Of a stretch of DNA of 64,000 bases, positions 41,722 to 64,000 are shown in pieces. Source of the stretch: Strix aluco (taxonomy: Eukaryota; Chordata; Aves; Strigiformes; Strigidae). How positions within the stretch are numbered: position 1 is the stretch's first letter; each line of letters begins with the position of its first letter. Location: assembly GCF_031877795.1 (NCBI RefSeq), contig NC_133935.1:77022303-77086302 (forward strand). The letters are read 5' to 3'. The notes beneath the pieces were generated by a model that saw only the letters and a list, made by a program, of their open reading frames with translations, was not told where the DNA came from and made no database searches. The translations under genes were made by a program, and so were the position numbers.

Positions 41722-43395
41722 GATGGAAGAAACCCTGTTTTTTCTAACTGTTCTCGGTTCTAAGCACTGAATTGAAGCAGACTAGATTAAACAAGCCACA
41801 TTAGTCAACAGGGTCATTATTGATCCCATGTAAAATAAAAAACACGGAAAGAGAGAAGAAAATAAACTTATACATTGACACACACACATACATAGAAATT
41901 CGGTGGAAATTCTCAAAGAGCCAACTATAAACTAACTGCTAATTGCTGTTCTATTACTAATACAATATATAGTGAACATCTGTTTTAAGCAGAACTCCTA
42001 AACAAGGTTTGTATGGGCTTTCCAACAATAACACAATAGGGGAGAAAAGAGTTATCAGATCAAACTAAGCATGAGGAAAAAATATCCCCTGTAGTACATC
42101 ACGTTATCGTTGTTAAGCAGAACAATTCACTAGCTTTTAATTCCCGGTGAGCTCTGATCAAAACTCAGTGGCATGACATGATTCACCTATAACGACAGCG
42201 GGTGTAGCTCACAAACCAACTAACCTCCTGTTTTACAGGGAAATACATGTTTAATAGAGACACTAAGGTTTCCTTTTTACAAATATCTATTCATAATAGG
42301 AATGAACATGATGTCCCCTTAAGCTGGAGCCCTTTAGCACAGCTTCAGTCAATGCACACAAGTTGTAAATGTATCTTCAGCTCTACTATGTTCTTTCCCC
42401 TCATAAACCACATAGAGTATCAGTCCATCTCATTCCTCTCTACACATCCTGCTCTCACAAAACCAGCCACTGAACTGTGCTGCTAAGTAGCAAATTGTAG
42501 CTTTGTATCTTTTGAGTAAGATCCCATATGAATGCATCTCCTGGCTGTATAATTTCATTTTACAGCTTCTTGCTCCTGTGTGGACAGGATTTGCACCCAT
42601 GGGTAAACAGCGGTTTTGATCAATGCGTGTTCAGCATCTAAGTGCCCTTGGATCTTAGGTCTCAGATGATCCTCCTATGTGCTTCTTCAGAATTTATTTT
42701 TTGTTTTTAATGGACTCTACCAAGGATAAGAAGCTTTCACAATGCTCATCATCAGAGTCTCACTGTCCTATGATTTATACGCCATTCCCATGCTTTTAAA
42801 ATGTTATAGAAAAGGGCTGTATTTATGGCACGTTTTCTACAGTGCTACAGAAAGTGGGTTTAGGACATGTAATGTATCTTACAGAAACACATTATAAAGA
42901 GGGTATATTATCTTTTCTGAGTGTCTCGCAACCTTCATTGACACTAATAAAATTTATATGTCCCAGTGGATGAAAGATGGACTGAAAAGTGTTTAATTCA
43001 ATTTATTAGAATAAGTAGTTGACTCAGAGTTGAGAAGGAGCATGACCTTTCCACATCAGTGGTTTGCTCCTCGGCCAATGGAGAAAAACTCCTTGTAATC
43101 TCCAGGGAGAAAAATACTCTTTGGGTGTTTCTTCAGTGGCCTTTCTGACCATTTTGGCCCCAGTACAGCGGCTCTACAGTATGGCAATTTCTCTTGCTTA
43201 AACGTTTCTTTTCACATTCTCAGTGACTGATGTGTTTGCTAAATCAGGGCCTTCGGAAGTGCTCCATCTTCAAAGATAAAGCAGTGCCAAAGTAAGTACA
43301 TCACAGGATGACTTGTTTCCTTCTCTAAGACTTTGCTTATTGACAGTTCTCAAGGGAAGAGTTAAGTTTTTTTCTCTCTCTCTTATGATAAAAGG

Positions 43396-43578
43396 AGACA
43401 AACTTTGGAGCAGGCTGCCCAGAGAAGTGGATTCTCCATTCCTGGAAGTGTTAAAGGCCAGGTTGGACAGGGCTTTGAGCAACGTGATCTAGTGAATGAT
43501 GTCCCTGCCCATGGCAAGGGGGGGTCAAAGTAGCTGATCTTTAAAGGTCCCTTCCAACCCAAACCTATGAGTCTATGA
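43396..43578 (+). mobile_element. CR1 LINE 3'-end fragment (about 180 bp)
   Basis: The fragment reads GGAGCAGGCTGCCCAGAGAA, continues through the final CR1 ORF2 codons in decayed form and ends AAAGGTCCCTTCCAACCCAA with a short ATGAGTCTATGA tail. It is 5'-truncated, as nearly all CR1 copies are. The wording of the tail fits a different CR1 subfamily from the copy at 24077-24872. Confidence 0.88.
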
Positions 43579-45589
43579 CCCTTAATGCCTCTGGATGCTT
43601 CCTGGGATTAGATGCAGGAAAACAGAAGAATGAATGGGGATGGGGTAAAAGGAAACATTTAGTTAAAAGAGAAAAGAGGAAGAAGACTGACTGAAACCTA
43701 GGAAACGAAAATCTAGAATGCATGTAGAGATATCAGATTGCTGAAGTGGTCCATATCCCAGCTAAGACCTCACAGGTATTTCACTTGTAACTTCTGAATT
43801 TCAGAAAAGGTGAAAGTAGCCAAGGTCTAGTCTATTTCTTGAAATTGTAGGGATAATAATATTAATAATCAATCAGACAGAAAAACCAAAACCCCAGTGT
43901 CCTTGCCTATATAGAAGCCCTCTTAGCAATGTTTAATGTTGACAGACAGTGCTTCATGCCCTTTATGTAACAGGGACACATCATCAGTACAAGTTCAGTG
44001 CATGAACAAAATGATCTCACACAGCCAACTGAGCTGAGTTTGCAGCGCTACAGAAAGTAAAGCTGCTCTGCGAGGTTTTAGATACTAGTTTCAAATTAAA
44101 ATAAAGATGGGTCATTCAAACATTCATGGACTATCGAAGCCACATGTACAATATTGTAACAATGGTACAAACTGAAAGCAACTTAATGGCAACACACTGA
44201 AAGCTGTCAGCTTTTGAACATTCCTTCCATAGGTTAATGCTGCCTGCTGGAGTTTGCAAACTAAGCAAAAGCAATAATGTCCTTTGTAACAAATCCATTC
44301 TTTTCTCTTTTGCTTCCTGGAAGAGTCCATACCCACAATAAATGCTGAAAAAATGTAGGAAATGGAATATACAGAATCAGAACTGTAGCTCTTGAAATGC
44401 GAAGCTCACAGTGAGTTACGAAGTGTGATGTCAAACACAGTGAATCTTTTGTCATTTTATCCCACTGGAGTGCATGCATTCCTGAAGATCATCTAAAGTA
44501 CAAGGGCAGGGATGACATTACCAGTTCGATACTACTACTACACCAGAGTACTTGTATATGCCACATGCTGTGCTGAAGCATCTTATTATAGGCAAAGGGA
44601 GGACCACATCTTGTACTGGAAGCCAAAATTTTATTGCTAATCTAATGTAAGGATTTGACTGTATAACCAAAATACAGAAAACAGTTATTACTAGTTCAAA
44701 TGCAGTTTAAATTTTCCAGATTAAAAAAATATTTCATCAACAGTATTATAGTTGGAAGTTGTAAAAAGAATTCCCTTCAGGTATCTAATGCTTTTTCTCT
44801 GGTGCTACATTTACCTCTCCACTGCTCCTCTAGATGCTAATACTGATGGTTTCTCTCTGAGGGAAGAGGTTGTCCTCCCAAGATATTTGCTGGGATGAGT
44901 ATGATGCTCATGGTAGGGTTTTTTTCTCCCCTTTGCTAGGAGGGGCATGATGTTGATGGCTGCTTCCTCTTTCCTCTAGAGGCCACTTGGGCCCATTCTT
45001 ATATGTTCGTTAACATGCTCTACACTGATTTTTCTTCCTCGGTCCATAATTCTTATGTTGCACCTGACTTTACTATTTATAGTAGGGCTTACACACATAA
45101 GACACTCTTTTTTTTCTGTTATTATCCTATGCTGAAACCTTTACAGCCGCCACTATGACAACATAACTTCTTTATGCTTCATCATTAGTCTAGGGTCACA
45201 GATAGTTCATTCTACACAGCCGAATTACTTGTTATTCCTATTTATACAAAACCCTTTAACAACAGGCATTACACCAATTATACAAAAATAAGCCAGGCAA
45301 AACCAAAAAAGGTAAGAGCCACCTGCCCATTAGACACTTGCTGACACAGATGAACAAGCTGTAACAAAGCTTCAGGCTAGTTGAGACTAGTCCAGACAAA
45401 ACCTGACAAGCCCTCAGGCCTGTGTTAATTTAACACAAAGCCTGTGGCTCGTTACCAGCAACAGCAATATTGTATTTACTAATGCATGGGGCTATACAGG
45501 GGAGTCTTAACTAGGAAGAAGAGATTCCAAGGGATCTAGTCTTTCTTTCACTATTTAATGATTACTTTTACATCCCTGAAATGTACAGT
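43579..45589. other. Gene-free stretch
   Basis: No exon, RNA gene or named repeat was seen on either strand. Confidence 0.65.
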
Positions 45590-46165
45590 AGTTGGAGTGA
45601 AAGTTAGGGTGACAGCTGATAGGATTAGGGTTTGGACAAGAAGAGATTTGAGAAACCTAAATTCTCAATGCATCAAGAACCCTGAGAAAAAAAGGAAAAG
45701 GACTCATCTTGGTTTAAAGTGCTACTTTACCTTCTGTCCTTCACTTCTCAAGGACTGGACCTGATTTCAAGCCTAAGGTAGATTTAAAACTAGTGGTAGG
45801 GCTAGAATTTGGGAAAGTGCAGCCCGAGGAGCCCAGGTTCCTGCTGCATCCTGGAAGTCCCCTGGAGCTTGGAAGAGGACTCACAACATTTTCCTCAAAA
45901 TTACTTTTGACTTAACCCCTTGTTGGCTCCTGTCTCATGCCTACTTTTACATTTTGAAACAAGGTAGGACCAAGTAGGGTTACAACTAGGGTTTTGGAAA
46001 GCAGGTTCATGAGCCCAGGTTCCTGCTGCAACTTGGAGGTCCTGAGTATGTATAATAGGTTTAAAACTGTTGAAGACACCTTTTCTTCATCATTCTCTGC
46101 TCATGGGATCAACTTCTTTTCTAGCTAAGGCAAAAATTGCAGTTAGGGATAGGGAAAGTTGTTTT
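45590..46165. repeat. Decayed tandem-like repeat with TAGGG motifs (offset about 182 bp)
   Basis: Two clear copies share the 20-mer GAGCCCAGGTTCCTGCTGCA at 45829-45848 and 46011-46030, followed by TGGAAGTCC or TGGAGGTCC. In both, a TAGGG-rich stretch ending near GGAAAG..CAG lies just upstream. Weaker TAGGG-containing relatives lie at about 45603-45634 and 46139-46157. I cannot name the family. Confidence 0.6.
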
Positions 46166-46860
46166 CTATTATTTAGTGCCTTTTCTATGGAAAGTGTAGA
46201 CACATTCCTGGGAGGACTTTCCGAAACCTCTGGCTGTCTTTTTTCTGGAAGTCATGTTTCATGTTTCCATCTGGTCTCAAAGGTTTCTTTCCCTTGTGGA
46301 TAATAACTTGTTTTCAACAAAAATGGTTTTTCTGTGTGTACATGGAGAGAAAAGTATAAAAAGTCTACAATGTACAAAGAACACATGGCAGGTATCACGG
46401 TCTTCCCTCTTCCTCCTCCCCTCCAGTACAGCCTGTTCACTGTAGTCCTCCTCATGCCTCCCCGGGAATTCAGGCGGAGGTCAGGTTGCTGCAGGCCTAC
46501 AGCAAGGCCAGGCTTCAGTGTTCGGGGCATGTCTGTGCAGGTCTGGCACTGCTCGCCATGGGCTGATGCCTGAATTTAGAACCTCAGGGACTCCACAAGG
46601 TAAATTTGGAGATACCTGACGAATTTAAAGGATTAGCCAATCTTGAGAAGAGTGTGACCCAGCTCACCGTCTGGGTCATCCAGCCCAAGCGGAAGGCAGG
46701 TTACCCCTTGTAGTAAGAGCAGTTGTACTTGGACATGCCAGGTCCCCCCCAAAAAAAAGAATTAAAGAAAAACGCTTTGTCAGCAGGACAGCGGGCTCCA
46801 CTCCCCGCCCTTTCCTTGCCACCCTCTGCCAACCCAGATGTGTGTCTGTGTGTAGGAAGA
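46166..46860. other. Gene-free left shore of the CpG island
   Basis: GC content rises gradually from about 46390. Overlapping frames of 77-125 codons appear on both strands but none resembles a known protein, and no convincing splice pattern joins them. Confidence 0.55.
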
Positions 46861-46918
46861 AATCAGCGGGGGTGACGAGGCCGCGCTCCCCGGTGCGGTC
46901 TGACCCGCCGGGCCCCGG

Positions 46919-46986
46919 CCTGGCCTCGCGCTGGCCCCGGGCTGGCCCCGGCCTGGTCCCGGGCTGGCCGCGGGCTGGTCCCGGCA
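46919..46986. repeat. GC minisatellite, unit near GCTGGCCCCGGG
   Basis: About five to six imperfect copies of a unit of roughly 11-12 bp stand in tandem inside the CpG island. The copies differ by single substitutions (for example CCTGGTCCCGGG and GCTGGCCGCGGG). Confidence 0.8.
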
Positions 46987-47069
46987 GCGGCGGCGGCCGT
47001 TGGGCGCAGCGGTGCCACTGCGGCCTCTGGCGGCCGCGCCTGGCGCCGCTCACGGCAGCGGTCGCGGCG

Positions 47070-47123
47070 GGAGGCCCCAGGGGAGGCCCCAGGGGCGCCC
47101 CAGGGGGGCCCCAGGGGAGGCCG
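47070..47123. repeat. GC minisatellite, unit near AGGCCCCAGGGG
   Basis: Four to five copies of a roughly 12-bp unit lie in tandem within the CpG island. Each copy has a run of C and a run of four or more G, so both strands carry four closely spaced G-runs and could form G-quadruplexes. Confidence 0.8.
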
Positions 47124-47420
47124 GGCGCACCCCCCGCCCGCTGCCCCCTCGCAGGGATTATTTAGGATCTCGCCGCCGGTTTTGGTCGGTCTGTGCCCAG
47201 CAGATCCCCGCGGCACACCTGGGCACAGGCGCCCGGGAGTGTCCCGGGGAGCCGGGGGTGCCGGCGGGGCTGGGGAGCTGCCCGCCCACCCCGCCGTGCC
47301 CTGCCGGCTCGGCCCCGCCGGCCCGGGGAGCGCAGGGACGGGCTCGCAGCCCCTCCTCCGGGGGGTCACAGAGCCGAGAGCTCACCCCGGCACTGCTGTG
47401 CCCGAAATTTGGGCGTATTT

Positions 47421-49084
47421 AGGTCGGCCTGATTTAAAGCACGAGTAGGAAACCCAATCCGTACACCCTTACCGCATTAATTGTGAGGCTACAGTGCAAA
47501 GTCCATCCGATTTCTCAGGCGTTTGCTTGAAGAATACGTTTGAGAGATGTGTTTGTTCACGGACTTGTTTCTTAAAGACCTTGGCTTTTAATATGCCATC
47601 AAGGCACCCAGAAATTAATGTCGATCTCACCATAGTTCAAATTATTCATTTCAAATTAGATTGATTGCTGGAAATTAAGCCAGAAACCTTACCGCTGGAA
47701 ATCCATTATTTTTGATACAAACAAGGAATTAATCAAGTGCAGCATTACAGATCAGCAATAGAAATCCAGACAGTGCAAAATGTATTTTAGCTCTTCACTT
47801 CCTACTTCTGCTGGGAGACCTGCACACACCCGTGACCTACCATTAATGGTTGGACTGGATGATCTTCAAGGTCTTTTCCAACCTAGACGATTCTGTGACC
47901 ATGCTCATGTGGGCACCTTGCAGGACTCTCTTGTTCAGTGACCAGGTTGCCTATTCTAGTGTTTTCAATAATTAGATTAATCAGAACACAGTGAGTGTCT
48001 GGTGGAAATTAGATTGAAATGTATTTAAAAAAAAAGAACAGAAGGAAACATTTTATCAGTGATCAGATTTCAAAAGTGTTGTTTTCAAGACCAAATTTCA
48101 AAATTCAGTTGAATATCTTTAGAACTCCCATTCTGTTTAACATAGTTAAATGTAGTTATAGTCACAGTAAATCAGGGGGAGTTAAAGGGAAGCAGTTCTT
48201 CATGAGCAAGTTCTTTGCATAGAGAATGGATCTTTGCACCAAAGCCCCAAGGATGTGTTTTTCCCTTGAGGACCGGTGGGTTTACATCTGCTCTGCACTG
48301 GTGGAAATGACTCTTGCAGACACAGGGCACTGGAGAAGCTGTCCAGCAGCAGAACTATTAATTGCTATTATTTAAAAAAAAAAGTCTCATCTTTAATTGT
48401 TAAAAAAAAATTTCAACTGGCCTTTATGGCCTATGCAGGAACTGACAGTTGCTATAATAATTTTTCCTCCCTTAGGGATTCAAAAAACTTGCTTCCCTCT
48501 TACTGTGTTGTATTTTTTCCAAACTGGATAGGAGCATTTGTCAATTTTATACATGTGCAGTTTTTATGTACATGTCCTTCTGCTCTTCTAACAAAACAAT
48601 GTAATTAAACATTCAGATTTGCACTGCTCTTTGTCATACACTGGTTAAGTCTGGGGGGTTTGCCTTTGTTGAATTAACGCTATGTCGTTTTTAGTTATGT
48701 ATGTAACAAGAAAACAAAAGAGTACTGAATGGAAATTATCTATTGATACTGTTGAAAGCAATAGCTTTCTTAAGGCTTCAAATATAAAGTCTGTTATCTA
48801 TTATATATTTTTTCTCCCATAACTAGAAAACACAAGATACTGAGGTGTCCCCAGTTTCCTGGGAAGTGCTGATTACCTTCAAATCATATTGATAAAAATA
48901 GGAATTTCCTTTTGATCCCAGTAGGATTTATCAGTGACTGGTATCTCTGCAGAGCAGGAACATTTTTTTCAATCTTCTTGTGACATACAGAAAGTCATTG
49001 TTGGTCTGCAATGCTCAGGCTATACCAAGGATTCAACTGACAGCTAACAAAAGCCTAATTGATACTGTTTCTTCCCTAGAGTTT
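47421..49084. other. Region between CpG island and GNAT3 3' end
   Basis: Apart from the CR1 remnant at 47843-47900 nothing was recognised. Part of it may be GNAT3 3' UTR if the AATAAA at 49085-49090 is not used. A 110-codon plus-strand frame at 48276-48608 has no recognisable domain. Confidence 0.5.
47843..47900 (+). mobile_element. CR1 LINE 3'-end fragment
   Basis: The stretch contains GGTTGGACTGGATGATCTTC, then AAGGTCTTTTCCAACCTAGA and ATTCTGTGA. This is the typical CR1 3' untranslated tail. Only about 58 bp remain, with no coding part. Confidence 0.85.
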
Positions 49085-49090
49085 TTTATT
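49085..49090 (-). terminator. Candidate GNAT3 polyadenylation signal (AATAAA)
   Basis: A canonical AATAAA hexamer on the minus strand lies 74 bp beyond the GNAT3 stop. A moderately T/G-rich stretch follows. It would give a very short 3' UTR. Further sites downstream could also be used; only transcript data would decide. Confidence 0.4.
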
Positions 49091-49163
49091 TCAGTCAGCA
49101 CACAGGATGAAGAGAGGAGAGTGCGCTGAGATGAAGTCAGACTATAAGCAAGGGAATGAATGG

Positions 49164-63048
<13,885 letters not shown>

Positions 63049-64000
63049 CTGGTGCAAAAATAGAAAACAAAAGGTTTATGGGATGCATTAAAAAGAAAGT
63101 AATGAAAAATTGGATCAGATGCTTTTGTGGTCAGCATGAGAAAGAACTGAATCCATCTGGCCTTTGGAAAAGCATTTATCAATGGTTGATCTGCCTATTC
63201 TGCTGGAACAGGTAAACAGTTTCTGCAACTATGTGAGGTTAAATTTATGAGGTTAGGTTTTGACTTCTCAGTCTGAGTGAATAGGTATTGGTTTTTTGCC
63301 TTCTGGGTCAATATAAGATAATGTGTGAATCCAGAACAAGACCCAGGCCCATTCCTGTGGATACAGGGCAAGATGCATAGCTGTACTTAGATCCCAAATC
63401 TTTTATTATTGGAATCTACATTGTTAGTCATGGGCTGTCACACTGATTGTTTAATCATTCGCATTTTTATCCAGAATCCTACATAAAGTAGAAAAATGAT
63501 TGCAAAAAATATTTCTACATTGTGAGGTACTTCTTTAAGAAAACAACAAAAAAATCTTTAATATTTATTTGTACATCAGTTACAATTTCTAGTTCTTGCA
63601 AGTTGTTACTGTTATTATCTGCAAGCTTTGGGGACATAAATATTACTCCAGAGGATTTGACCTATATTCCAGAGGACAAAGAACCTTAGCAGTTAAATTC
63701 ATTTAATCTAATTCTGACAGAGGAATTATAATTTCATAATCCTCCTTGACTGGAGAATGGCATGTGATTAAAGTTCTCCAAGATTAGTGTGCAGATTATA
63801 TCATGACTCAGAGACATCTTTTTCCATGAGTTGTGAAAAAGAATGAAAACTTCACCCATGTGGCGTACTCTCAATGAACAGATACCAAACTGCTTTGGCT
63901 GCTGCTGGAACCAAGGCTCTGTTTTTCCTCACCTCAGTCGTACAGAGGTGAAGACCAGGTTATTAAACAACTAATTTCTGGTGTTTGTGTCTTGTTTTTT
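63049..64000 (-). other. GNAT3: Part of GNAT3 intron 2 (open at window end)
   Basis: No P-loop exon (GAGESGKST) or start-codon exon was found here on the minus strand, so this is read as intron 2 continuing beyond the window. It is AT-rich with no named repeat. Confidence 0.75.

Larger units (their letters stand above)
31351..43395. other. Gene-free stretch apart from the small repeats listed
   Basis: No coding exon was recognised. Frames of 120-140 codons on the minus strand (33664-34086 and 37119-37481) lie in locally GC-richer DNA and show no domain. Positions 32265-32300 are nearly pure A/T. Confidence 0.6.
46861..47420. promoter_or_regulatory. CpG island, unassigned
   Basis: The sequence switches abruptly from about 40% GC to very high GC with dense CpG dinucleotides, then back, within roughly 560 bp. 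In vertebrates this normally marks an unmethylated promoter. It lies about 1.7 kb beyond the GNAT3 stop, on the 3' side, so it cannot be the canonical GNAT3 promoter. No known first exon, TATA box or initiator could be recognised. The long frames across it (for example 168 codons on the minus strand) are the low-complexity Pro/Gly/Ala/Arg frames expected in any GC-rich DNA. It may start a noncoding or antisense transcript; this is inference. Confidence 0.75.

Noticed and set aside
1-46860. Exons of GNAI1, the neighbour expected on this side from mammalian gene order
   Set aside because: No second set of G-alpha motifs (DVGGQ, NKKD, CGLF) was found on either strand in this part.
46863-47369. 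168-codon minus-strand frame, and several overlapping frames in the CpG island
   Set aside because: Composition is only Pro/Gly/Ala/Arg, frames are open on both strands at once, and no domain or splice structure is visible. This is what GC-rich DNA gives by chance.
63049-64000. Search for GNAT3 exon 2 (P-loop) and exon 1
   Set aside because: No minus-strand sequence encoding GAGESGKST or a start exon was found, so they must lie outside the window.

Overview
This is vertebrate nuclear DNA, most likely from a bird. It is AT-rich and intron-dominated, with poly(A)/poly(T) runs and no bacterial-style gene packing. All three transposon fragments I can name are 5'-truncated CR1 LINEs with the 3' ends usual in birds, although CR1 also occurs in turtles and crocodilians. 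The species cannot be fixed from the sequence.

The only protein-coding gene I can support is the 3' part of GNAT3 (gustducin alpha, the taste-type G-protein alpha subunit), on the minus strand. Six coding exons lie between 63048 and 49164, reading right to left: 62907-63048, 59281-59438, 55343-55471, 51045-51174, 50685-50838 and 49164-49354. Their lengths (142, 158, 129, 130, 154 and 191 bp) and phases fit the Gi/Gt alpha gene layout. Joined, they give an open frame of 300 residues plus a stop, corresponding to residues 55-354 of 354. Exons 1 and 2, which carry the N-terminus and P-loop, are not in the window and should lie beyond position 64000. Guanine-binding and catalytic motifs are intact, but the helical-domain exon is noticeably diverged and one switch III-region residue has changed charge.

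Positions 1-46860 look intergenic or deeply intronic. In mammals GNAI1 lies on this side of GNAT3 and CD36 on the other; I see neither here. The left part holds a nearly perfect 91-bp inverted repeat (7623-7713 / 9087-9177), an AT-rich candidate conserved regulatory element (about 17980-18400), a degenerate CR1 reverse-transcriptase fragment (about 24077-24872), a 53-bp direct repeat pair (31298 / 32746), a second CR1 fragment (about 43396-43578) and a decayed local repeat with an offset of about 182 bp (45590-46165).

A dense, isolated CpG island (about 46861-47420) with two internal GC minisatellites sits about 1.7 kb past the GNAT3 stop codon. It is not the GNAT3 promoter, so it is the best place to look for an unannotated transcript. 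No new multi-gene system, CRISPR array, tRNA or rRNA gene is evident. The other open frames are short, lack homology I recognise and look like chance.
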